From Asparagopsis taxiformis (lineage: Eukaryota; Rhodophyta; Florideophyceae; Bonnemaisoniales; Bonnemaisoniaceae): a stretch of 64,000 bases of DNA. Shown piece after piece: positions 10,388 to 20,685 of the stretch (its first letter is position 1; the number at the start of each line of letters is the position of its first letter). The stretch spans positions 1 to 64,000 of the forward strand of contig JALQPE010001738.1 of the NCBI GenBank assembly GCA_030407315.1. The letters are read 5' to 3'. A model generated the notes under the pieces. It was given only the letters and a program-made list of their open reading frames with translations, did no database searches and was not told the origin of the DNA. The position numbers and the translations under genes were made by a program.

Positions 10388-12552
10388 ACTATACAACAAA
10401 CTCTACTCGCTATCTCAGACGACGCGGCTCACAAGTGGCGTAGTCCCAATTTTCCGTAACGCCTTTCCTGATGCTTAAAAGTAAAAAACACGTCAAAACG
10501 TATATCAGAAATGAGTGCGAGAGTTTTCTGCACAGGAGATGCTGAGCCACCAAATTGATTTTTCGGAAATTTTAGAATTTCTGGGCTGGCCAGCAATGCA
10601 ATCGAGCTGGACATCCACCGGACGTCCATTTCAGGTTGATCGTGAGAGAGTAGGGCGGGACCATGATGAAACAAGGACCAAGACCTGTCCCTGACGTGTT
10701 GAGCCTGAAATCGACCCTTCGTAAGACGCGATTTTGGCTTACAGTTAGTGCTTACAGAAGCCAGTGATGACCCCGGTCGGGGCAGCAGCCGGTTCCTGGG
10801 GCCGTTGTGGCCAAATTAGACACCTTGATTTGAATTGAAATTTGGGCTATTCTCAAAAACATGCACATGTGAACATGTTTTTGAGATGGGGGTCTGCCGT
10901 ACGGCACAATCGACCCGCCCAAATCGATGATTTTTCACAATTTTTTTCTGCCCGAAATTTTAGAATTTCTGGGCTGGCCAGCAGTGCAATCGAGCTGGAC
11001 ATCCACAGGACGTCCATTTCAGGTTGGTCGTGTGCTGCCCACATCCATGCATTGCAGCAACTAAGCAGGCGGGCTCACTACTCATACAAAGTGCACGGAA
11101 TATGAGTAACGTGATGTGTGAGTGTTGTTTGTCGTGAGGATGTAAGGTGGGACCATGATGAAACAGGGAAAAAGATGTCTCCCTAGCATAACTTGGGCTT
11201 GAAGCCTGGAATCGACCCTTCGTGAGATGTGGCTTTGCTTACAGTTGGTGCTTACAGAAGCCAGTGACGGCCCGGCCGGGGCAGCAGCCGGTTCCTGGGG
11301 CCGTTGTGGCCAAATTAGACACCTTGATTTGAATTGAAATTTGGGCTATTCTCAAAAACATGCACATGTGAACATGTTTTTGAGATGGGGGTGTGCCGTA
11401 CGGCACTTTCGACCGCCCAAATCGATATAATTTTGCAATTTTTTCTGACTGAAATTTTAGAATTTCTGGGCTCGCCAGCAATGCAATTGAGCTGGACATT
11501 CACCGGACGTCCATTTCAGGTTGGTCGAGTATTGCACATGGATACAGTTTTGCAGCTATTTCTCAGCCCAACATTTTAGAATTTCAGGGCTGACCAGCAA
11601 TGTAACCGAGCCGGACTTCCACTGGACGTCCATTTCAAGTTAGGCTAGTGCTGCACATTTGCTCGCATCGCAGCAACTAAGCAAGTGTTGACAGCACCGA
11701 GATGCCATGCAGACAAGGGGGAATCGGCTGCAAACGGCTTCCCTGGTCGGCGGCTGGATGTCTGGATGTGAATGGCTGCAAGCATGGAAATCTTGCTACC
11801 GCACAGCGCATACACACTGCAGCAGCACATCACTGACGCATGCGAAAGTTGGGTGCTGCAGTGCGTGGTTGTTTGTGTGTTTGTGTGTTTGTGTGTGTAT
11901 GACGAACCTTGTGGTATCCCTAGGCGTGCACTGGTTCAAAAAGTTTGGACTGCCCCATCGGTCGTACTTTGGCGCATTTACATGCATCGGAGAACGACCA
12001 AGGAGGTAGAGCAGCAATCGCTGTTGGCTGAGCGTCCAAACTGGAGGGCTTGGGGCAATGGTTCTATAGCAGTCATTTATAGGACGCCCACCGTTGATGA
12101 CTGAGATCCACGGTGGGTTAGTATTCATGGTGTTGTCCTGCATTGGCGGACGTCGAAGACGAGTACTTCCAGTGAGCGTCCAAGGTGAACAGCTCAGCAG
12201 AGGATTATGATGTGGATGTGAAGGCATGGATGAGGCCAGCAGGAACGTTTCTGCAAGATGGGCGTGAGTGGGTAAGTGAGCGGGGAGGGGCCGCTCGGGG
12301 CGCTTGGTAGCTTCTGGGGCCGTTGTGGCCAAATTAGAATCAAGCCTATGTCCGGCGGACGTCCTGAATTGCTTTATTTTTTGGGCTATTCTCAAAAACA
12401 TGCACATGTGAACATGTTTTTGAGATGGGGGTGTGCCGTACGGCACTTTCGACCGCCCAAATCGATGTATTTTTGCATTTTTTTTCTGACTGAAATTTTA
12501 GAATTTCTGGGCTCGCCAGCAATGCAATTGCGCTGGTCATTCACCGGACGTC
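10388..12552 (+). repeat. Left arm of giant inverted repeat
   Basis: This arm is the reverse complement of 15176-17975 with only scattered differences, apart from one extra unit and a longer microsatellite on the right. It is built from units of about 499 bp (for example, equivalent points at 10841 and 11340) plus a related third unit near 12381. Each unit carries the 30-bp hairpin (10854-10883, 11353-11382, 12393-12422), the palindrome TGCCGTACGGCA or a close variant, and GGACGTCCATTT. Short frames in it translate as duplicates of those in the other arm and show no coding signature. Confidence 0.9.
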
Positions 12553-15175
12553 CATTTCCATTTCAGATCTACTGGTTGCACTAGGCCTGAAAGTGTTTCT
12601 GGATAGGGCCGAATAACGACCTGGGCAGCACGCACTGCGTAAGATGATCTGTGTGATGCAGACTGCAAGGATTTCTATGGTGATTCTGGCTGGGGAATGT
12701 GGTAAGCTTGATTGTTGCGTGGCTTTGTATCTCCTTGCCTGCCATTTTGCTTGGATATTTACACGAGCGATCAAACCGAAGACGCCGACTCGGCACAACT
12801 ACCAACTCTCCTAGCTTCGAGTCAGCGCCATCTAATTGCAACTTGTGACACTCAAGACGAATACGTTGTGCTGATCTCTGCAATGAAAATTGAGTTAGTG
12901 CTGCAGTTCTTTTGGTCGATGCCAATATGCAGGGATACTGTTTACACCTTTTGGGAGTCAAGAAGTTCTCAGATTGCAAATCAAATCAGATCATGGTAGA
13001 ATATCTGACTTTTCTCTCTTCCCTTCACCACATCTGCATCCGGAGCTGAGCCAAGCTGAGCTGGAGGGAACCCGGCCGCTGACCCCTGTCATTCTCATAA
13101 AAATCTTTAATGCAATACTATTCGTGTATGGTAATGTAAGTGCTAATGAAAATGTATACAAGTCTAGAATAAACGTTGCAGTGGTTCTTTGTAGCTATCG
13201 ATACTTGCTAAAAATCTGTAGCTTTTGCTTCTCGCATGGACGAGTTGCAGTCTTTGTGTTTGTTTCATTTCTGCCACAAACGAGAGGCAATCAGGGTCTG
13301 TGTGCACATAGAGAATGATTTAATATATGCGCTCATTGCCGTCGTAGATACTTTTAACAATGGCCAGTACGTTTCTCTCGGCCGCCGCCGGGTACGGTCG
13401 GACTGAAAGATCGGGGAGATGTGTGGAGAGTAGTGTTTGGATAGAGACGAACGTTGTGATGGATGGAATGGTGATGATTTCATGCTGAAGCGATGGGAGA
13501 TGGATGGATATGGTTGAATGAAATCTAGTATTCCGAAGGAGGCCTTTTCTCGAGGAAGAGGCATTATATTCTCACAAAGCATGTAGATACTGGTTTCCAG
13601 TTTGGTATGCTATTGTAGCTCAATTCACATCTTATCTACACGTACGTATGGAGAGAGATCCAAGTGTGCGTGGCACAAGTCCAACGGTGAAACAACGCAG
13701 TATGAAACTACCACAGATAAGGCGGCGTACAAAATCCTCGACTCAAGGCAGCTCTCAGGCTTTCGTGAGCACCGACTTCGTTCCACCAAGATGTTGCGGA
13801 AATATGTGCTGGTCTAACTTGATACGACCATTGGACAGTTTTGCTCTCTAAGCAATGAGCGAAAAATCAATGATTGCGCGTGTCGTCGGTACGGTCTTGT
13901 AATGTTGGCTCAACCAATAACATCTAACGTTGAGTTATCCACCCTCCGCCGTGTCGTGTCGTAAATTTGCACAGAAAATTTGTTTCAAATCTTTGCTCCA
14001 ATTATCAGCTCAAATACGGCATTGATCTCCAGCTTCATCTGGACAGAAACACCGATCGCTCGATGTCTGTCTCAGATAAACCGCAGTCAAACGCCATGCG
14101 GAAAGTTTCATCGCTTCCCGTTGCGACTGAATCTGCAAACGCCACACAAAAATTTGCCCTTTCCGCGTCCGGAACGAACGCCGACTACATGTCGTCAGGT
14201 TCCTGATCGACTGGATCGATGGAGCTTGCTCTGCAGGAGAGCAGGACAGGCGGTTTGTTATGCCTGGACAATTTCCATACCGATCTCCCTTCTTGAGTGC
14301 AAAATTACGAGTCTAGAAATTGACCTGCATCGGCTGCTGTATCACATCTGTGCTAAGGATTGATGATACCCGTACCGCTGAGAAATTGCAGCTCTGGTAA
14401 CGTGGGGATGATGTGCTGAACACGCAGAACGCTGATCCATAACGGGACTGCTTCATAGGCATAGTACGGAATGTATTGAGACAGCCCAAGCGAATTCAGG
14501 AGGGAGCACCAGGGCAGTGCGCGGTGACTCAGCAGATACCAGTGGTGAGTGGTCTAAATGGGGCTACACACGAGTTTGTCAATGAACAGTCTAGTTTAGT
14601 TTGGAAATGTGTCGGATGGATGGTATGTTGTAAATGTCGACAGATTTGAGGAAGCGATAGAAGCAATCAGCACCGTGTAGTTGCATCAAGGCTTTAGTGG
14701 CCATTGCTAGAGAACTTTCTCCAATGCCCTTATTGCAGGATGGGCAGAAAACCCGGCCGGTTTCGAGATTGAAGAATTCATTGCGCAGATTGAATGAATG
14801 CAATTGACGGAGAATGCAGAAGTATACAATGGTATCGTTTTGCAGGGTGACGTAGGGGAAACATGTTGGGCTTGTTGGAAATGCTGAGAGCGATGATGAG
14901 ATCCAGTCGTTTCCGTCGTAGATGGCAGTGCTTATTTTCTGCACGGCTAGCTTGTCTGCTGGGCGACTGGGCGGTATTGGCGTACGATGAAGCGGGACTG
15001 GTGGTGTTTAAATGACATTTTTGTTTGAAGATGGATGTATGTGTGCGACTAGAATGTAGTAAGAGCATGAAAATGTTTATGTTTGATGGGCGTCGCATGT
15101 TGGGGGACTTTATGTCGTGTGGGGCAATAATGTATCAGGTATTTGAAGCAGACAGCAATCGCTTGAGCGCATATA
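12553..15175. other. Spacer of the giant inverted repeat, no intact gene
   Basis: About 2.6 kb between the arms that is not itself repeated. The best protein-like piece is on the minus strand at 14591-14944. Several minus-strand frames (for example 12581-12979 and 13265-13582) are short and separated by stops. If the structure is a transposon, this is where a transposase would have been; what remains looks decayed or unrelated. Confidence 0.5.
14591..14944 (-). pseudogene. Protein fragment with a CxxC motif in the inverted-repeat spacer
   Basis: A 117-codon frame contains DGNDWISSS near the start and ETGRVFCPSCNKGIGESS near the middle, followed by a helical-looking stretch ending IRHISKLN. 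The composition is ordinary and not repeat-like, which sets it apart from surrounding frames. FCPSC could be half of a zinc-binding site. The first residues have no clear start context, and stops follow immediately. It may be a relic of an element-encoded protein or an exon of something lost. No family was recognised. Confidence 0.3.
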
Positions 15176-17975
15176 GACGTCCGGTGAATGACCAGCGCAA
15201 TTGCATTGCTGGCGAGCCCAGAAATTCTAAAATTTCAGTCAGAAAAAAAATGCAAAAATACATCGATTTGGGCGGTCGAAAGTGCCGTACGGCACACCCC
15301 CATCTCAAAAACATGTTCACATGTGCATGTTTTTGAGAATAGCCCAAAAAATAAAGCAATTCAGGACGTCTGCCGGACATAGGCTTGATTCTAATTTGGC
15401 CACAACGGCCCCAGAAGCTACCAAGCGCCCCGAGCGGCCCCTCCCCGCTCACTTACCCACTCACGCCCATCTTGCAGAAACGTTCCTGCTGGCCTCATCC
15501 ATGCCTTCACATCCACATCATAATCCTCTGCTGAGCTGTTCACCTTGGACGCTCACTGGAAGTACTCGTCTTCGACGTCCGCCAATGCAGGACAACACCA
15601 TGAATACTAAACCCACCGTGGATCTCAGTCATCAACGGTGGGCGTCCTATAAATGACTGCTATAGAACCATTGCCCCAAGCCCTCCAGTTTGGACGCTCA
15701 GCCAACAGTGATTGCTGCTCTACCTCCTTGGTCGTTCTCCGATGCATGTAAATGCGCCAAAGTACGACCGATGGGGCAGTCCAAACTTTTTGTACCAGTG
15801 CACGCCTAGGGATACCACAAGGTTCGTCATACACACACAAAGACACAAACACACAAACACACAAACACACAAACACACAAACACACAAACACACAAACAC
15901 ACAAACACACAAACACACAAACACACAAACACACAAACACACAAACACACAAACACACAAACACACAAACACACAAACACACAAACAACCACGCACTGCA
16001 GCACCCAACTTTCGCATGCGTCAGTGATGTGCTGCTGCAGTGTGTATGCGCTGTGCGGTAGCAAGATTTCCATGCTTGCAGCCATTCACATCCAGACATC
16101 CAGCCGCCGACCAGGGAAGCCGTTTGCAGCCGATTCCCCCTTGTCTGCATGGCATCTCGGTGCTGTCAACACTTGCTTAGTTGCTGCGATGCGAGCAAAT
16201 GTGCAGCACTAGCCTAACTTGAAATGGACGTCCAGTAGAAGTCCGGCTCGGTTACATTGCTGGTCAGCCCTGAAATTCTAAAATGTTGGGCTGAGAAATA
16301 GCTGCAAAACTGTATCCATGTGCAATACTCGACCAACCTGAAATGGACGTCCGGTGAATGTCCAGCTCAATTGCATTGCTGGCGAGCCCAGAAATTCTAA
16401 AATTTCAGTCAGAAAAAAATTGCAAAATTATATCGATTTGGGCGGTCGAAAGTGCCGTACGGCACACCCCCATCTCAAAAACATGTTCACATGTGCATGT
16501 TTTTGAGAATAGCCCAAATTTCAATTCAAATCAAGGTGTCTAATTTGGCCACAACGGCCCCAGGAACCGGCTGCTGCCCCGGCCGGGGCCGTCACTGGCT
16601 TCTGTAAGCACCAACTGTAAGCAAAGCCACATCTCACGAAGGGTCGATTCCAGGCTTCAAGCCCAAGTTATGCTAGGGAGACATCTTTTTCCCTGTTTCA
16701 TCATGGTCCCACCTTACATCCTCACGACAAACAACACTCACACATCACGTTACTCATATTCCGTGCACTTTGTATGAGTAGTGAGCCCGCCTGCTTAGTT
16801 GCTGCAATGCATGGATGTGGGCAGCACACGACCAACCTGAAATGGACGTCCGGTGGATGTCCGGCTCAATTGCATTGCTGGCGAGCCCAGAAATTCTAAA
16901 ATTTCGGGCAGAAAAAAAATTGTGAAAAATCATCGATTTGGGCGGGTCGATTGTGCCGTACGGCAGACCCCCATCTCAAAAACATGTTCACATGTGCATG
17001 TTTTTGAGAATAGCCCAAATTTCAATTCAAATCAAGGTGTCTAATTTGGCCACAACGGCCCCAGGAACCGGCTGCCGCCCCGACCGGGGCCGTCACTGGC
17101 TTCGGTAAGCACTAACTGTAAGCCAAAATCGCGTCTTACGAAGGGTCGATTCCAGGCTTCAAGCCCAAGTTATGCTAGGGAGACATCTTTTTCCCTGTTT
17201 CATCATGGTCCCACCTTACATCCTCACGACAAACAACACTCACACATCACGTTACTCATATTCCGTGCACTTTGTATGAGTAGTGAGCCCGCCTGCTTAG
17301 TTGCTGCAATGCATGGATGTGGGCAGCACACGACCAACCTGAAATGGACGTCCGGTGGATGTCCGGCTCAATTGCATTGCTGGCGAGCCCAGAAATTCTA
17401 AAATTTCGGGCAGAAAAAAATTGTGAAAAATCATCGATTTGGGCGGGTCGATTGTGCCGTACGGCAGACCCCCATCTCAAAAACATGTTCACATGTGCAT
17501 GTTTTTGAGAATAGCCCAAATTTCAATTCAAATCAAGGTGTCTAATTTGGCCACAACGGCCCCAGGAACCGGCTGCCGCCCCGACCGGGGTCATCACTGG
17601 CTTCTGTAAGCACCAACTGTAAGCCAAAATCGCGTCTTACGAAGGGTCGATTTCAGGCTCAACACGTCAGGGACAGGTCTTGGTCCTTGTTTCATCATGG
17701 TCCCGCCCTACTCTCTCACGATCAACCTGAAATGGACGTCCGGTGGATGTCCAGCTCGATTGCATTGCTGGCCAGCCCAGAAATTCTAAAATTTCCGAAA
17801 AATCAATTTGGTGGCCCAGCATCTCCTGTGCCGAAAATTCCCGCGCTCACTTGTGATATACGTCTAGACGTGTTTCGCACTTGTACGCATCAGGGAAGGC
17901 GTCACGGAAGGTTGAGACTACGCTACTTGTGTACCGCGTCGTCTGAAATAGCGAGTAGTGTTTGTTGTATAGTTG
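15176..17975 (-). repeat. Right arm of giant inverted repeat
   Basis: Inverted copy of 10388-12552. It is about 635 bp longer than the left arm because it carries one more roughly 500-bp unit (hairpins at 16476, 16977 and 17478, against two such units on the left) and an expanded octamer microsatellite. Hairpin copies lie at 15306-15335, 16476-16505, 16977-17006 and 17478-17507. At the outer end, similarity to the left arm continues through GTTTGTTGTATAGT and then stops. Confidence 0.9.
15829..15987. repeat. (ACAAACAC)n microsatellite
   Basis: About 18 near-perfect copies of an 8-bp unit. The corresponding position in the left arm (about 11870-11900) has only two to three copies in complement, so this tract expanded after the arms formed. 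The His/Lys/Thr/Asn and Cys/Val frames running through it are repeat artefacts. Confidence 0.95.
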
Positions 17976-19352
17976 TGGAGTATGCGTCTGGTGGTTTGTA
18001 AAGCTTGCAGAACGGGATAGGGATGTGGGTGGCTCCATTTTATGAATACATGAATACAAATATTCAGGGTTGACGAAGCGGAAAGGCATACGCTCATACA
18101 TGTATGAGTTTGCATAGTGGAGAAAATATTTACATCGAAATTTACATGGAAGAGATGGAGGTTTTAAGGATGAGGTATGAGAGGAAGAAAATTCTTCTGT
18201 GGTATGAGGATGTGTTCTGTGGGGGGTGGATGGAATCTTGGGATGGGATGGTACAGGGGGAAGTGGAAATGTACGGAGTGCGGGTTTAGATTGGAGTGTG
18301 ATTCGGAGAGGAGTGCCGACAAGCATATTATGGGGATTGGGGAGACGCTGCGGGGTGTTGGGGTAGTGAGGGCGGAGGAGGTGTTTAGGTGGGACCGTAG
18401 GAGGGTGCGGTTGAAGGCCCCGAGAGGAGGGGGTTTTAGGAAAGTGAGGAGAAAGAGGTGGGAAGGGGGGTGGCGTCTGTTCTGGCTGTGGTGAGTGGGG
18501 ATGTGATGGGGAAGAAGAGGGTTATTGTATTTGGGGAGGGAGGGGAGTGGGAGGATGGGTGCGAAGTGGGGGGTTGATATGTGTTTCAGAGCGGGGAGGT
18601 TTCTGGGGAGACGGCGGGGGAGCGGGAGCGTGGGCCGGTGGTGGTGGTGGTGGTGTATACGGTCGAAGATGCGGATGGCGGATGGTGGAGCAGGTGAGGG
18701 CAGGTGAGGGGTGGAGCAGGTCGAAGAGTAAGCTGCAGGGGAAGTTTGTGGAGAGGGCGAAGGAGAGGGGTGAAGGTAGAGGAGAGAGGGTATTGAAGAA
18801 CAATACGTTGCAAAGGTGATGGGGGAGAGCATGGTCGAGGGGATAGGGGATGTTTTTCCCTATTCTGAGGTAGTATGAGGACTGGTTATAAGAAATCTGT
18901 ACGGTAGAGCAGAAAAGTAGGTATGGAATGGAGGTGTGCACCGTGGAAGCGGGGATAGGTAGCTGAAAATGCGTTCTAGAGTGGTATTGGGGGTGTTTGA
19001 GGTACAGTACGGGGGAGGTGAGCACCAAATGGAAGGGGGTGTGAGCGAGAGGATGAAAAAATTAAAGACAAAATTGGAGTCGACCGACAAGGAAAAATAG
19101 AGTGGTCGCCGTGATGGATGCGGACATCCATGTCGAGCAAGGCGGCAGAAATTTCTGGGGTCGAAATTTTTGAATTTCTGAACCGGCGCCCGTCCTAGGT
19201 TGACATAGACATGGCGGAAGTCCATCCCGAGGGGGACATCCGTGGTACTAGAAACAATGAATGTCGTCCTAGTAATACTAGACGTACTAGACCGCATGGA
19301 CGTCCGGATCTAGGCGGACATCCAAAAATACTGGAGAACATGGACGTCCGCC
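17976..19352. other. Strand-asymmetric G-rich stretch, no gene
   Basis: From about 18150 to 19050 the plus strand is heavily purine-rich (GGAGG, GGGGAG and GGTGG runs), giving Gly/Arg/Trp-rich frames on one strand and Pro/Ser/His-rich frames on the other. None has a recognisable domain. The tract joins the right arm to the inverted terminal repeat at about 19353. Its composition resembles the complement of the C-rich tract at 8.1-9.9 kb, but no base-level alignment between them was seen. Confidence 0.45.
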
Positions 19353-19413
19353 TAGTAATACTAGGTGTACTAGAGGTTGTGGACGTCCGCGTCCATTTCC
19401 GAGAACACAGACG

Positions 19414-20640
19414 TCCCCTCATCTCTCTTTTTATGCCTATATGTATTTGTAGTTACTTTATGTAGAGCTAGTGTTTTGCCGTTTAGTATCTGCCATGGTG
19501 GCATAGTTCATAGTTCCGTAGTGCAGTGTACAGATGATCTTCATGTCGTTAAACTTTTGGCGTTAGCTGCCCATTTACCTATTCCATATCCACTACATTA
19601 TATCGTAAATCTTGCGTACCCGCTACTGGCTGCAACCTAGTCTAATTCATTGTCCCTATGCCGATTTCCATTCTACCTAGATATCGTTTCAGTCAGACCT
19701 ATCCGTCCTGCAGTTTCTCCGCAAAAGTGCGATGTGCCGCCCGTTCTACCTTTCAGTTTCTACCCAGAGCGCCCACCGGTGCAACCACTCTACCCAGTGG
19801 ACATGGTCCACGCCCACCCGACGGTACAACTACTCTACCCAGTGGACATGGTCCACGCCCACCCGACGGTACAACTACTCTACCCAGTGAACATGGTCCA
19901 CGCCAACCCGACGGTACAACCACTACATCCAGTGGAAGTGAACCGTACCCATTACAGTGCTCCACGGTGGAATAATACCAGTGTCACGAGCAGGTGTTAT
20001 AATAGAATATATCCGGGCTTTACACAGTACTGTAGTTTGGAAACTAACCGCGCTTTGCCTTGGGCCGCACATGCCCAGTCAATGGTCCCTTTCTAAATTA
20101 TCGTTTGGCCAGTTCCACAAGTCAGCTTGGTCACGTCCCATGAGCAAAAAGTCACCTACTCTGGAATTATTCCAATGAATACAATAATCATACTTTGGTC
20201 ACCGTCCATTCAGCGAGTGCTGCTTACGCCTGGTTTCAGACACCGGACCGTCACGGTGTGCCCATTATATTTTATAGTTTATTTCTACGAATCGCTCTGC
20301 ACCTTCCACCACATATCGCAGTCACGGTGCACCCCATATCTAACTACACCCATATACAGTACTGGTTCCATTCCAACAGTCCGTGCCTGCGTGACTTGGC
20401 CCGTTCTAGTCAACCCGCCGTCCTGCTCATATATGGACGTGGTTCATTTCCATCCCTACGTGTCCTTCCGTACATGGTTCAGCCATCACCTCACGGCCAC
20501 ACTATAGTTCTGCTTGGTTCCTGCCTACTGTAAAACAAAATCGCCGTGCTGGTCTCAGCCCATGATTTTTTACATTTTTTTCGATGGGCCTTATCCAAAC
20601 GTTGGGGATGGGCGTTCCGCTAAAATATGGTGACTAGTTC
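19414..20640. other. Non-coding stretch between element and GC-rich genes
   Basis: Contains a 45-bp tandem repeat but no convincing gene. The frames here are rich in Pro, Val, Tyr and Ser, and lack any domain. The words TGGTTC, GGTCCACG and GGTTCA recur loosely. It lies downstream of the minus-strand gag-like gene and might include that element's trailing end; no long terminal repeat could be matched to the 24-26 kb side. Confidence 0.4.
19764..19935. repeat. 45-bp tandem repeat, nearly four copies
   Basis: Units contain CTACCCAGTGGACATGGTCC followed by ACGCCCACCCGACGGTACAA. ACATGGTCCA recurs at 19801, 19846 and 19891. Because 45 is divisible by three, an open frame passes through and encodes a 15-residue repeat (YPVDMVHAHPTVQLL). 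This alone does not make it a gene. Confidence 0.85.
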
Positions 20641-20685
20641 TACTGTACAATACGGCATTTTCCATGGAATATTCTCTATTTTTGC

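Larger units (their letters stand above)
7406..19413. mobile_element. About 12-kb element or nest bounded by GGACGTCC-rich inverted ends
   Basis: The left end (about 7406-7466: CGTCTGTGTT, TCGGAA, TGGACGCGGACGTCC, then CTCTAGTAC and CCTAGT) reappears in inverted orientation at about 19353-19413, with the same order and few differences over roughly 60 bp. Everything between is repeats, plus a 2.6-kb spacer with no intact gene. GGACGTCC and relatives (GACATCC, GACGTCCATTT) recur throughout, including inside the giant inverted repeat. No target-site duplication was found. It could be one large non-autonomous transposon or one repeat family inserted around another. Confidence 0.45.

Noticed and set aside
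10842..11105. Short conserved protein repeated in several places
   Set aside because: The same peptide occurs because the DNA unit is repeated; stops and frame changes differ between copies, showing no coding constraint.
15712..16212. His/Thr/Asn/Gln-rich or Cys/Val-rich protein
   Set aside because: The frames are translations of the (ACAAACAC)n microsatellite and of the inverted-repeat arms; all frames stay open because the unit lacks stops.
18164..19028. Pro/Ser-rich minus-strand proteins
   Set aside because: They follow from a strong purine/pyrimidine strand bias, and overlapping frames on both strands are equally open.
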